Source of the DNA: an uncultured Eggerthellaceae bacterium
Lineage (GTDB): Bacteria; Actinomycetota; Coriobacteriia; Coriobacteriales; Eggerthellaceae
Direction of reading: 5' to 3'
DNA length: 33,136 bases
Assembly (NCBI GenBank): GCA_946618265.1
Contig: CAMOLA010000025.1
Span: 1-33,136, forward strand
The notes under the pieces were generated by a model. That model was not told the origin of the DNA. It was given only the letters and a program-made list of their open reading frames with translations, and made no database searches. Below are positions 7,462 through 15,666 of the stretch, piece after piece. A program made the position numbers and the translations under genes. Every line of letters starts with the position of its first letter. The stretch's first letter is position 1.

Positions 7462-9006
7462 TCAGTAATAGCGAGAAAGACCGGTCGGCGTATCCTTCAG
7501 GTGCTCCTGCAGCCACTTCGCCTTTTCGTAGGGGTTGCGAATGCAGCCGCGCGAGATGTTGTAGCCGAGGCGCGAGTCCTGCTTGGACTTGGAACCGGGG
7601 CGGAACAGGATGGAATGGAACCAGCTGCCGTAGCCGATGTGGGTCCAGTAGTAGGCCGAATAGCCCTTGGACGGGTCGTTGGTGTACAAGTACGCACCCG
7701 ACGTACGGATGTTGGGATGCTTCTTGCACAGCTTCCACTGCGTGGTGTCATGTGCCATCGTGGAGCAGCGCCACTGATCCTCGAGGTCCCACACTTCGTC
7801 GGTGTCATCGCGCGAGAAGACCATCAGCTGATGCGACGAAATGTCGAGCGCCAGGTAGAAGTAGCAATCGTACTTCTTGCTGAGCTTGGAACGGCCGCCG
7901 TATTGGTTGGCCTTGGAAAGGCCGCGCAGCTGAAGCTGGGACATGTCGGTCGTCGTGGGAGAAACCGACCACACCTGGGGCGTTGCGCTCACTGCGGCAT
8001 AGCCGCCGACCATGGTGAGGTACTTGCCCTTGCACATGAACATGGTGCCTTCGTCGGTGACCTTGGCCGTCCACTTCTGGGCGCTGGACGCGCTCGTCTT
8101 CTTCTGCGCGACGTAGTTGCCCGAAACGGTGAGCGATTTGCCCGTGGAAACGACGGCGATGCGATAGGTGTTGCCGCCGAGGGAGGTGAACTGGAACGCC
8201 TGGCTGACCTCACCTTCGTCTGCGACCAACTTGAATTTCGTGCCGTTCACGAACTGATTCACGGCCAAACCGAGAACGTTGGTCTCGCCTTTGGGACGAA
8301 GCGTGTAGTAGCCGTTCTGCAGCACGTTGCCGGCCTTCCACTTGGTGGTTTCGGCAAGCCAGAAACGCTGATCGGCCGAGTTGTCGGACGTCGCGACGGA
8401 AATGTTGTCACCATCGACGTTGAGCGCGAGGCTCGATTTTGCCTTGGACGTGATCTTGTAGCCCGTCTTGGTGGCCGTGATCTTCCAGAGCTGCTTCTTG
8501 TTGAACTTGCTCTTGTTGATGGTTACTTCGCTCTTGGCGTTCTTGTTCTTGACCTGGTAGACGTTCGCGCCGTTCTTCTTGCCCGAAATGGCGAGCACCT
8601 TCTTGGAACGCGCGTTGGTGATCACGTACGAATTGGACTTGCGGTTGTAGTTGATGTTCCACTTCTGCGATTTGTTGGCCGTCTGGCTCTGCAGCATGAC
8701 GTTTGCCTTGTTGCCCTTGCTGTTGCCCTTGACGCCCACGACCTTCTTGAGCGTGGTGCTGTCGGACGCCGAAACGAGCGCGTACGTGCCATCGGACACG
8801 ACCTGCCCCTTCTTCGTCGGCGTCGGCGACGTGTATTCCGTATCGTAGGTCTTAGCCGCCTGCGCGGTGACCGTGGTGGTAGCGCCTTGTCCGCCCGTGG
8901 TAAGCCCGCCGTCGGCAGCCCACGCCGCAGCCGGCGCCATAAGCGCCGCCGCCAGCGCCGCGGCTAGCGCCAACGACCAGGTTCTCTTTTTCGGTGTTTG
9001 CCTCAT
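7462..9006 (-). CDS. Secreted L,D-transpeptidase (YkuD) with ricin-type trefoil repeats
   Basis: A 514-residue exported protein. Residues 1-31 are a signal peptide (MRQTPKKRTWSLALAAALAA, cleavage after AAAWA). Residues about 55-320 contain repeated trefoil-like units with QxW-type ends (KSQKWNI, KKQLWKI, DQRFWLA, AQKWTAK), resembling the RICIN/beta-trefoil carbohydrate-binding fold. Residues about 370-514 form the YkuD domain: HIGYGSWFHSILF with its histidine and NISRGCIRNPYEKAKW with catalytic C488. These enzymes make 3-3 peptidoglycan cross-links or attach proteins to peptidoglycan. The trefoils may position the enzyme on wall glycans (inference). Transcribed away from the YfhO gene across a 400-nt region and closed by a terminator. 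Confidence 0.9.
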   Translation of the reverse strand: MRQTPKKRTWSLALAAALAAALMAPAAAWAADGGLTTGGQGATTTVTAQAAKTYDTEYTSPTPTKKGQVVSDGTYALVSASDSTTLKKVVGVKGNSKGNKANVMLQSQTANKSQKWNINYNRKSNSYVITNARSKKVLAISGKKNGANVYQVKNKNAKSEVTINKSKFNKKQLWKITATKTGYKITSKAKSSLALNVDGDNISVATSDNSADQRFWLAETTKWKAGNVLQNGYYTLRPKGETNVLGLAVNQFVNGTKFKLVADEGEVSQAFQFTSLGGNTYRIAVVSTGKSLTVSGNYVAQKKTSASSAQKWTAKVTDEGTMFMCKGKYLTMVGGYAAVSATPQVWSVSPTTTDMSQLQLRGLSKANQYGGRSKLSKKYDCYFYLALDISSHQLMVFSRDDTDEVWDLEDQWRCSTMAHDTTQWKLCKKHPNIRTSGAYLYTNDPSKGYSAYYWTHIGYGSWFHSILFRPGSKSKQDSRLGYNISRGCIRNPYEKAKWLQEHLKDTPTGLSRYY

Positions 9007-9200
9007 AATCCGCCCTCGTCTCTTCGTTTCTGGTTCATTCCCTCGTTTAGCTCCTCTATAAGTAGAAAGAAGTTACCAGAAAGACCGCTCGTTTACAACG
9101 AATCCATACCCTTTTTATTACAAAAAGACACCTTCAAACCCCCAACGGAATACCCGTTCGACGAAGCACAGAGCCCGCCCCGCGCCATCCAGCCCAGCAG

Positions 9201-9309
9201 CCCCGGGCGGCGCGGGGCGGGCGAAGCGAGGTTAAGCAAAATCGACCGAGAGACTACAGGCTCGAGGCGATTTTGCCTCGAGCGAAGCCTGTCCCCGCGC
9301 CGCCCGGGG
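9201..9309. repeat. Imperfect inverted repeat between the divergent transpeptidase and yfhO genes
   Basis: Outer arms CCCCGGGCGGCGCGGGG (9201-9217) and its exact reverse complement (9293-9309), then imperfect pairing, then inner arms CAAAATCG (9237-9244) and CGATTTTG (9268-9275). An alternative local hairpin GCTCGAGGC/GCCTCGAGC lies at 9260-9283. It covers the middle of the 9007-9405 gap; apart from the -10 box at 9393 I see nothing else there. Confidence 0.85.
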
Positions 9310-9392
9310 CGGACAAGCAGGAAATGGTATCAACCAGTAATACAACCCGCCCCGCAGCACACTCGGCGCGCGAAGAACAGCGTCCCATTGTG

Positions 9393-9398
9393 TACAAT
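9393..9398 (+). promoter_or_regulatory. -10 box of the yfhO-like gene, suggesting a nearly leaderless mRNA
   Basis: TACAAT ends 7 nt before the ATG at 9406, so transcription would start within 0-2 nt of the start codon. No convincing -35 is seen. There is no good ribosome binding site (only AGGG 3 nt from the ATG). Confidence 0.35.
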
Positions 9399-9405
9399 AG
9401 GGCGC

Positions 9406-12291
9406 ATGGGAAACGCACAGGCCAATACCAACAGCACGCGACTCGCCGCACTGAACGAGCGGGTGCGCCGTCATCCCAGGCGGTGGTATTTCGGGCTGCT
9501 CTACGCGGCCGTCACCCTCGCCTTTTTGGGAATGAACCTCCTGCCCCTCGCCCGCGGGTACGAGCTCGTGTGGACGATGGACGCCCAACCGCTCTACGCG
9601 AATTTCCTCGTGTGGGGCATTCAGGCTCTTCAGCAAATCGGCAACGAGCTTGCGAGCGGCGCGCCGGTCGAGGTGCCGATGTTCACCTATTCGCTGGGAT
9701 ACGGCGTCGACGCCCCCCACACGTTCGGGTCGTACCTTAACGACCCGATCAACATCATCGCGCTCATCATGCCCGCACAATATATAGGTGTCTCGTACGC
9801 CATCATGACCTGGTTCAGGTTGATACTCGCCTCCACGACGTTTTCGACGTACTGCCTCTCGCGCGGAAACGGCCGGAAAGCGACCGGCATCGCGGCGCTC
9901 TGCTACGTATGCTGCGGGTTCGTCGTGTTCTGGTGCGTGTTGCGCCACCCGAAGTTCCTCGACTGGGCCATACTCGTGCCCCTCGTGTTCCAAGGCGCCG
10001 ACTACCTGTTCGAGAAGCGCACGCCCGCCTTGTTCGTAACGGCCATGACGATGCAGCTCATCGTGTCGACCTACTACTCGTACATGACGTGCCTCGCGTT
10101 GCTCGTGTACTGCCTGGTCAAGTACTTCGCCACGCCGCGCGAGTGCTCGGTGGCCGATTTCGTGAAGCTGGTCGCGCGGTTCGCTGCGCTGTTCATCCTG
10201 GCCCTGTGCATCAGCGCCGTGTTCTTCCTCCCGCAGGTCAACGCGCTGCTATCGCAAGGGCGGGCGACGTCGGGCGGCAAGGCGGCCATCGACCTGCTCT
10301 TCCCCTTCCGCTACTACGCCAAACTCGGCGTCGTATCCATCGGCGCGTTCATCAGCACGCCCGGCATCGTCCAGGGCGCCCTTCCCACCTTGAGCGTGCT
10401 GCTGTTCCTGCTGAACGGCCGGAAATACGACCACGCAACCCGCAAGCCCTGGGTCATCGGCTTCGCGCTCGTGTTCATCGGCGTGTGCATCCCCAACGTC
10501 GGCCATATCATGAACGGCATGGGCTACGTCACCGACCGCTGGATGCTGCTGCTCGGGTTCGTGTGCTCATACATCGTCTGCCTGACGATGCCCGTCCTTC
10601 CCCGCTTCAGCGCGCATGAGTGGAAACGGGTCGGCATCGGCGTCGCGATCATCGTGGCGACCGGCATCTTGTACGGCATCCGCGAAGTGACCGAGGACGG
10701 CCTTGGCGGCATCGTGATGCCCGCCATCATGACGACGCTGTTCGTAGCCGCGTTCTTCATATGGAAACGGCTCTCGCGCACGTCGCCGACCAGCCGCAAG
10801 GCGCGCAAGCGAGACGCCGAGGCCCGAACGCTCCTGCGCATCACCATCGCATCGGGGGCGATATCCCTCATATGCGTCGCGACCATGAGCACCTTGTACT
10901 GCTCCCCGTTCGGCGAGAACTGGATCGAGACGTTCGACGAAGCCGGCTACACCTACAAAGCCATCACCACCAGCAGCCCAGCGGCGGCCATCGACCATGT
11001 CGATGACGACTCGACGTACCGCTACTCGTACCCGCGCGTGTACGGCGGGATGAAGAACTCGTCGCTCACGCACGGCACGATGGCGATCGATTTCTACTCG
11101 AGCTACTACAACCAAGCTGCCGATGACTTCAGGCAGGAGCTCGGCCTGTCGGACCACCACATGAACTTCAGCTACGTCGGATCCGACTCGCGCCTGGCCA
11201 TCGAGGCGTTTACCGGGGCGAAATACTTCGTGTGGAAGGACACGGATGCATGGCGCGTACCCTTCGGCTACGCGGAGACGGGCGCCGACTACAAGAAGTT
11301 CCATGTGAGCAAGAGCGACCAAGCGCTCCCCCTCGCCTTCGCCACGCCTTACTGCATCGCGCGCGACGAGTACGACAGCCTGACCATGGTCGAAAAACAG
11401 CAAGCGCTGCTCCAGGGCGCCGTAATCGACGCGTCGCAGCTCACGAGCACTCCAAAGCAGGCCAACCTCGAATTTTCCTCCCAAGACATCGACTACGAAA
11501 TCGTCGACGCCAAGAACCTGACCCATGACGACGGCGTGATTCGCGCGCTGAAGAAGGAAGCCTCGATGACCATCCGGCTTGCGGGCCTGCCCGACGCCGA
11601 GACCTACCTCTGCTTCGAGGGTCTCGGCTTCGACGGCTATACGCCAGCCGAGCAAGCCCAGCTCAACGGCAAGAGCGTCGATTTGAAGACGACGCTCAAA
11701 GACATCCAGTTCAACAAGCCCATCGAATACCCCATCGAGGTGAAATGCAACGACCATGTGAAGTCGTTCCTCCCCGTCACGAACAACCACCCGCGCTACG
11801 GCGGCAAGGTGAACTGGGTCGTCAACATGGGCTATGCGAAAAACCCGGTGACCGAGATGACCATCACGTTCGAGGAGCCCGGCGATTACACGTTCAGCTC
11901 GATGAACGTCACCTGCCAGCCGGTTGCGCCGATCGCGGAATCTGCAACCGCCATGGCCGCCGGCGCGCTGAGCAACCTCAAGCTCGAGACCAACCGCATG
12001 AGCGCCGAGCTCGATGCGCCCGACGACGACCCGCGCATCGCCGTGTTCACCGTCGCCTACGCCAAGGGATGGAGCGTGAAGGTCGACGGGCAACCCGCCA
12101 CGGTCCTCAAGGCCGACACCGCCTTCCTCGGCGTCGAAGTGCAAGGCGCCGGCCATCACACCATCGAGTGGACCTACGAAACCCCCAACATCCACCTCTA
12201 CGCCCTCCTGACGCTCGCCGGCCTCATCGGCTTCGTCGCCCTCATCGCTGTCAGGCGCCCCCTGTCCCGCCGCCAGAAAGCCCAACAGTGA
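9406..12291 (+). CDS. yfhO: YfhO-family membrane protein (GT-C-type glycosyltransferase)
   Basis: A 961-residue protein. The N-terminal half has about 12 helices, beginning WYFGLLYAAVTLAFLGMNLL, with a first extracytoplasmic loop YELVWTMDAQPLYANF and the helix region VSTYYSYMTCLALLVYCL; the C-terminal 400 residues form a large outer domain closed by one last helix (LYALLTLAGLIGFVALIAV). This layout and the GWSVKVDGQPATVLKADTAF stretch near the end are typical of the bacterial YfhO family (PF09586), which in Firmicutes adds sugars to lipoteichoic acid or glycolipids. Acceptor and donor here are unknown. I start at 9406; the frame is open 136 codons further up, but that stretch runs through an inverted repeat and has no membrane or family features. 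The stop codon overlaps a family C palindrome, and wecE follows, so a joint role in envelope glycan decoration is likely. Confidence 0.88.
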   Translation: MGNAQANTNSTRLAALNERVRRHPRRWYFGLLYAAVTLAFLGMNLLPLARGYELVWTMDAQPLYANFLVWGIQALQQIGNELASGAPVEVPMFTYSLGYGVDAPHTFGSYLNDPINIIALIMPAQYIGVSYAIMTWFRLILASTTFSTYCLSRGNGRKATGIAALCYVCCGFVVFWCVLRHPKFLDWAILVPLVFQGADYLFEKRTPALFVTAMTMQLIVSTYYSYMTCLALLVYCLVKYFATPRECSVADFVKLVARFAALFILALCISAVFFLPQVNALLSQGRATSGGKAAIDLLFPFRYYAKLGVVSIGAFISTPGIVQGALPTLSVLLFLLNGRKYDHATRKPWVIGFALVFIGVCIPNVGHIMNGMGYVTDRWMLLLGFVCSYIVCLTMPVLPRFSAHEWKRVGIGVAIIVATGILYGIREVTEDGLGGIVMPAIMTTLFVAAFFIWKRLSRTSPTSRKARKRDAEARTLLRITIASGAISLICVATMSTLYCSPFGENWIETFDEAGYTYKAITTSSPAAAIDHVDDDSTYRYSYPRVYGGMKNSSLTHGTMAIDFYSSYYNQAADDFRQELGLSDHHMNFSYVGSDSRLAIEAFTGAKYFVWKDTDAWRVPFGYAETGADYKKFHVSKSDQALPLAFATPYCIARDEYDSLTMVEKQQALLQGAVIDASQLTSTPKQANLEFSSQDIDYEIVDAKNLTHDDGVIRALKKEASMTIRLAGLPDAETYLCFEGLGFDGYTPAEQAQLNGKSVDLKTTLKDIQFNKPIEYPIEVKCNDHVKSFLPVTNNHPRYGGKVNWVVNMGYAKNPVTEMTITFEEPGDYTFSSMNVTCQPVAPIAESATAMAAGALSNLKLETNRMSAELDAPDDDPRIAVFTVAYAKGWSVKVDGQPATVLKADTAFLGVEVQGAGHHTIEWTYETPNIHLYALLTLAGLIGFVALIAVRRPLSRRQKAQQ

Positions 12292-12316
12292 CCGAAAGGG
12301 AGTCTCCCTTTCGGTC
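12290..12316. repeat. Palindrome family C, copy 3 (perfect, 27 nt)
   Basis: Arm GACCGAAAGGGAG, central T, exact reverse complement. It begins inside the TGA stop codon of the yfhO-like gene. Confidence 0.93.
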
Positions 12317-12317
12317 T

Positions 12318-12348
12318 GTGACCGTTGGGGAGACTCCCTTTCGGTCAC
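12318..12348. repeat. Palindrome family C, copy 4 (imperfect, tandem)
   Basis: Arm GTGACCGTTGGGGAG, central A, partner arm CTCCCTTTCGGTCAC, with three mismatching positions. It follows copy 3 after one base. Confidence 0.88.
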
Positions 12349-12412
12349 TCGGCGTCCTGTCAGGAGCATCCGTTGATTCGTTCGGGTTTCGCGAACGCCT
12401 TGCAAAGTCGGC

Positions 12413-12418
12413 TAGAAT
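12413..12418 (+). promoter_or_regulatory. Candidate -10 box of wecE
   Basis: GCTAGAAT-type box (TAGAAT) 37 nt before the wecE start. The same GCTAGANT form precedes the phosphatase gene (19114) and pckA (31859). No clear -35 is visible. Confidence 0.35.
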
Positions 12419-12455
12419 GAGGTGGGCATATTCTCTGCAATCGAAAGGCACTGCG

Positions 12456-13589
12456 ATGATCGACTTCAACACTCCCCCACTAGTCGGCAAGGAATTCGAC
12501 TACGTGCGCGAAGCGGCCGAGACGAATCGCAAGATCTGCGGAGACGGGCCGTTCACCCACAAATGCAACGAATGGATGCAGGAGCGCTTCGACATCCCGA
12601 AGGTCCTGTTGACCACGAGCGGGTCCTCCGCACTCGACATGTCGGCCATGTTGTGCCAGATAAAGCCGGGCGACGAGGTCATTCTGCCCAGTTTCACGTT
12701 CACCTCCACGGCTACGGCGTTTGCCAATCTCGGAGCGCAGCTCGTCTTCGTCGACGTGCGCCCCGACACGATGAACATCGACGAGACGAAAATCGAAGCG
12801 GCCATCACCGACCGCACGCGCGTCATCGCGCCCGTGCATTACGCGGGCGTCGGCTGCGAGATGGACGCCATCATGGATATCGCGCACGCTCACGGGCTGC
12901 TCGTCGTCGAAGACGCCGCGCAAGGCGTCATGTCCCGCTACAAGGGCCGCGCGCTCGGGTCGATCGGCGATCTGGGTTGCTATTCGTTCCACGAGACGAA
13001 GAACTACTCGATGGGCGAAGGCGGCGCCGTGTGCCTGAACAACGAGGATTTCTTCGAGCGCGCCGAAATCATCCGCGAAAAGGGCACGAACCGCTCCCGC
13101 TTCATGCGCGGACAGGTCGACAAGTACACGTGGGTCGACCTTGGGTCGAGCTTCCTGCCTAGCGACATGAACGCAGCCTATCTCTGGGCGCAGCTCGAAT
13201 GCGCCGACGAAATCAACGACAACAGGCTGGCGACCTGGAACGCCTACAACGAAGCGTTTGCACCTCTCGCGGCGCGCGAACGCATCGTCGTCCCCACCAT
13301 TCCCGCCGAATGCGAACACAATGCGCATATGTACTATTTGAAGTGCCGCGACCTGGAAGACCGCACCGCATTCATCGCGCACATGCGCGAACGCGACGTC
13401 ATGTGCGTCTTCCATTACGTGCCGCTACACTCCGCGCCCGCCGGCCAGAAATACGGCAGGTTCAGCGGCGAAGACGTCTACACCACCGCCGACAGCGACC
13501 GCCTGGTGCGCCTGCCCATGTGCTACAACCTGCCCGTCGCCGATCGCGAACGCGTCATCGAGGCCGCGCTCGAGTATTTCGAGGCGTAA
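12456..13589 (+). CDS. wecE: dTDP-4-amino-4,6-dideoxygalactose transaminase
   Basis: A 377-residue PLP enzyme of the DegT/DnrJ/EryC1 family, colinear with E. coli WecE over its full length: MIDFNTPPLVGKEFDYV, KICGDGPFTHKC, FVDVRPDTMNIDETKIEAAI, VVEDAAQGVMSRYKGRALG, SFHETKNYSMGEGGA (PLP-binding lysine), REKGTNRSRFMRGQVDKYTW and AYLWAQLE. It moves an amino group from glutamate to dTDP-4-keto-6-deoxyglucose to give dTDP-Fuc4N, a precursor of envelope polysaccharides. AAAGG lies 8 nt before the ATG, and the long open frame upstream overlaps yfhO in another frame, so it is excluded. No other dTDP-sugar genes are in the window. Lies 164 nt after the yfhO-like gene, separated by two family C palindromes and its own -10. 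Confidence 0.94.
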   Translation: MIDFNTPPLVGKEFDYVREAAETNRKICGDGPFTHKCNEWMQERFDIPKVLLTTSGSSALDMSAMLCQIKPGDEVILPSFTFTSTATAFANLGAQLVFVDVRPDTMNIDETKIEAAITDRTRVIAPVHYAGVGCEMDAIMDIAHAHGLLVVEDAAQGVMSRYKGRALGSIGDLGCYSFHETKNYSMGEGGAVCLNNEDFFERAEIIREKGTNRSRFMRGQVDKYTWVDLGSSFLPSDMNAAYLWAQLECADEINDNRLATWNAYNEAFAPLAARERIVVPTIPAECEHNAHMYYLKCRDLEDRTAFIAHMRERDVMCVFHYVPLHSAPAGQKYGRFSGEDVYTTADSDRLVRLPMCYNLPVADRERVIEAALEYFEA

Positions 13590-13594
13590 CATCG

Positions 13595-13615
13595 AAATAA
13601 CAACCGAGTTATTTG
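13595..13615 (+). terminator. AT-rich hairpin after wecE
   Basis: AAATAAC and GTTATTT pair around a 6-nt loop just after the wecE stop codon. GC-poor, so a weak terminator at best. Confidence 0.3.
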
Positions 13616-13644
13616 AGCTGATGTCGTGCGGGGCTACCCTCGAT

Positions 13645-13943
13645 GGATGCGTTTGCGCTCATCCTGCGGTGCCTTCCTGCATTTTGGGCAAATCTCGGCC
13701 TTCTGAATGACAAAATGTAAGAATGTTAACACCTCTTGAGGCTTCATCCGAAACTATGCGGCGTCGCCCACGGCGTTTGCCCAGGTGGCAGATTCGCGTC
13801 CTGAAGGCCAGCTCGGTTTCCACGCCGCCCGGAGCGTCTTTTCCTTGTGTCATATGTTAACTTTCTTACATTTTGTCATTCAGAAGGCCGAAATTTGCCC
13901 AAAAGGGTCCTGGCTTTCCCCGAACGCGCGCAAACGCATCCAT
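13645..13943. repeat. Long inverted repeat (about 86-90 nt arms) downstream of wecE
   Basis: The left arm (13645-13730) and right arm (about 13853-13943) share two blocks as reverse complements: an outer GGATGCGTTTGCGC and an inner block of about 49 nt from TTTTGGGCAAAT through TCGGCCTTCTGAATGAC to GTTAACA with two mismatches. The 27-30 nt between the blocks differ. The 122-nt centre shows no gene. This looks like a MITE-sized element or two opposed copies of an intergenic repeat. The region 13590-14212 has no protein gene I can support. Confidence 0.88.
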
Positions 13944-13981
13944 TGGAGGGGGTTGCACCCCCGATGCCGGCCTTCATGCGC

Positions 13982-14063
13982 GATAAATCGCTGGGCGGGC
14001 GAAACCCATTGCGCCACGGCGGTTAAGCAGATCCCGGCCGTCCACCCCGCCCAGCGGCTTATC
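13982..14063. repeat. Inverted repeat with 18-bp arms
   Basis: GATAAATCGCTGGGCGGG (13982-13999) pairs with CCCGCCCAGCGGCTTATC (14046-14063), 16 of 18 positions. The interior GGGCGGGCGAA followed later by GGTTAAGCAGATC resembles the left part of the repeat at 9214-9242 (GGGCGGGCGAA, GGTTAAGCAAAATC), so the two may be related. Confidence 0.75.
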
Positions 14064-14156
14064 TGCCCAAGCGAAAGCGCCGTGCCGACACCGCTTCGCA
14101 TAGAGCCCGATATTTGAACGTGGCGCGAAGAATGGGCGATCCGCACTATGGCCTGC

Positions 14157-14184
14157 GTGACGCGTTCGAAAAGATGCGTATTAT
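14157..14184 (+). promoter_or_regulatory. Candidate promoter of the cyclophilin gene
   Basis: GTGACG, a 16-nt spacer and TATTAT, 29 nt before the start codon. Reasonable sigma-70 match, judged by eye. Confidence 0.4.
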
Positions 14185-14212
14185 GGACAGAGAACAAGAG
14201 AAAGGTTTCACT

Positions 14213-14965
14213 ATGAATATATCCAGACACGCACAGAGGACTTCGATCACCGCGATTGCCGCTGTTTGCGCAGCGCTCGCCTGCTGCCTGCTGCTCGCAT
14301 GCGGATGCAGCCAGTCGAGCTCGAGCGCCGCGAGCAACTCCGGCGCCGCGAGCGCGTCGAATGCGGCGAGCGCAGCAAGCGCGGAAAGCGCGGCGCTCAA
14401 GAAAGCAGAAGCGAGCGGCCCCTACGCGTCTGGCATCCATCATGCCACGCTGACGGTCGAAGGCTACGACCCCATCACCATCGAGCTCGACGCCGACGCC
14501 GCGCCAGCGAGCGTGGCGAACTTCTGCGCGCTGGCAAGCGACGGGTACTACAACGGCTTGACGTTCTACCGTTTCGCCGAGGGATTCTGCATGCAGGGCG
14601 GCACAAAGGGCAACTCCGCATCAGGCAGTGACAGCAGCCTCGAAGCGGTCGTCGGCGAGTTTTCCGCCAACGGGTACGACAACCCGATGGCTGACGATTT
14701 CAAGAAGGGCACGGTTGCCATGGCCCGCTCGAGCGACCCCAACAGCGCCCGTTCCACGTTCTTCGTCACGCTTGATTCCAGCCCGATGGTCGCCCAGTCG
14801 CTCAACGGCCTGTACGCCGCATTCGGCACCATCGACGACGCGGGCATGAAGACCGTCGACAAGATCGTCGAAGACTACCTGCCCAACGTCACCGATCCCC
14901 AGATGGGCGCCATCGACGACGAAAGCAAGCAGGCGAAAATCGCCTCGATCACCATCGACGACTAG
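14213..14965 (+). CDS. Cyclophilin-type peptidyl-prolyl isomerase lipoprotein
   Basis: A 250-residue exported lipoprotein. The N-terminus (RTSITAIAAVCAALACCLL) is a lipoprotein signal ending in the lipobox LLLACGC, so lipid attachment is expected at the cysteine near residue 30. A Ser/Ala-rich linker of about 45 residues follows, then a cyclophilin domain from about residue 78: ITIELDADAAPASVANFCAL, YYNGLTFYRFAEGFCMQGG, and FFVTLDSSPMVAQSLNGLYAAFG. Cyclophilins speed prolyl isomerisation; as a surface lipoprotein it would help exported proteins fold. The catalytic FYRFxxxFxMQGG stretch is intact (a Cys replaces the usual Ile/Val). AAAGG is 7 nt before the chosen ATG; earlier in-frame codons lack membrane character. 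Transcribed alone. Confidence 0.92.
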   Translation: MNISRHAQRTSITAIAAVCAALACCLLLACGCSQSSSSAASNSGAASASNAASAASAESAALKKAEASGPYASGIHHATLTVEGYDPITIELDADAAPASVANFCALASDGYYNGLTFYRFAEGFCMQGGTKGNSASGSDSSLEAVVGEFSANGYDNPMADDFKKGTVAMARSSDPNSARSTFFVTLDSSPMVAQSLNGLYAAFGTIDDAGMKTVDKIVEDYLPNVTDPQMGAIDDESKQAKIASITIDD

Positions 14966-15200
14966 CGCTCTGACGAGCCGCTGTTGACGCTTTTTGTGGA
15001 CCGAACCGGCCGAACGGAATGGGAGTCCAGCGCACCGCAGCGCCCTTTTGGCGTGCAGCGCGACGCTGAATACCGGCCAAGCCGCTATTCTTTTGCGCGA
15101 GCGGAGGCGCAACACCAGCGTCGGATTAACTGAACGATAATTGAAAACCCAAGCAGGACAATCGGCTCTTGTTTGTCTCGCATTGTAGAAAGGATGCACG

Positions 15201-15458
15201 ATGCAACAATACCAGTACAGACCGCACGGCGTATGCGCGCAGCAGATCACGTTTGGCCTTGAGGGCGACAAGATTCACAATGTCGCGTTCCTCGGCGGCT
15301 GCAACGGCAACCTGAAGGCAATCGGCAAATTGCTTGAAGGCGCCGATGCTCGCGAAACCATCGACCTACTGAAAGGCAACACGTGCGGACGCCGTCCCAC
15401 CTCATGCGCCGACCAGCTGGCAACCGCCGTGGAACAGGCGCTCGCGCAAACCGCGTAA
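15201..15458 (+). CDS. TSCPD domain protein (TIGR03905 type)
   Basis: An 85-residue cytosolic protein matching the small TSCPD family: YRPHGVCAQQITFGLEGDKI, FLGGCNGNLKAIGKLLEG and GNTCGRRPTSCADQLA. The family name comes from the TSCPD motif, here TSCAD; the four cysteines (CAQ, GGC, NTC, TSC) fit a metal site. The domain also occurs at the end of some class II ribonucleotide reductases and is thought to bind metal or nucleotide; the role of the stand-alone protein is unknown. GAAAGGA is 6 nt before the ATG. It is followed by one family B and one family C palindrome. Confidence 0.9.
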   Translation: MQQYQYRPHGVCAQQITFGLEGDKIHNVAFLGGCNGNLKAIGKLLEGADARETIDLLKGNTCGRRPTSCADQLATAVEQALAQTA

Positions 15459-15474
15459 GAGCAGTTTGCGTTTC

Positions 15475-15504
15475 GTCATAAAAAGGGACAGTCTTTTTTA
15501 TGAC
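15475..15504. repeat. Palindrome family B, copy 1 (degenerate right arm)
   Basis: Arm GTCATAAAAAGGGAC, central A, then GTCTTTTTTATGAC, which has lost the CCC. The right arm gives a T6 run, so this copy could work as a terminator of the TSCPD gene 17 nt upstream. Confidence 0.85.
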
Positions 15505-15520
15505 TTCAGTTCGCCGCAAG

Positions 15521-15553
15521 ATGGACCGAAGGGGAGACTCCCCTTCGGTCCAT
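15521..15553. repeat. Palindrome family C, copy 5 (perfect, 33 nt)
   Basis: Arm ATGGACCGAAGGGGAG, central A, exact reverse complement. Lies 17 nt after a family B copy. Confidence 0.93.
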
Positions 15554-15666
15554 CGCTCCCCGTATGACCGCGCAGGATACGACAACCGAAGACCAGTTAA
15601 CGCCATCTTGGAATAGGCGCATCTTTCTCAAGCGAAGAAGCTGACAGCCGCCGAAAAGGAACGCTG

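Noticed and set aside
8998..9405. 136-codon N-terminal extension of the yfhO-like protein
   Set aside because: It crosses a GC-rich inverted repeat and overlaps the start of the transpeptidase gene; no family similarity.
14966..15200. Possible small gene between the cyclophilin and TSCPD genes
   Set aside because: No frame with a ribosome binding site; only weak GC-rich self-pairing was seen.
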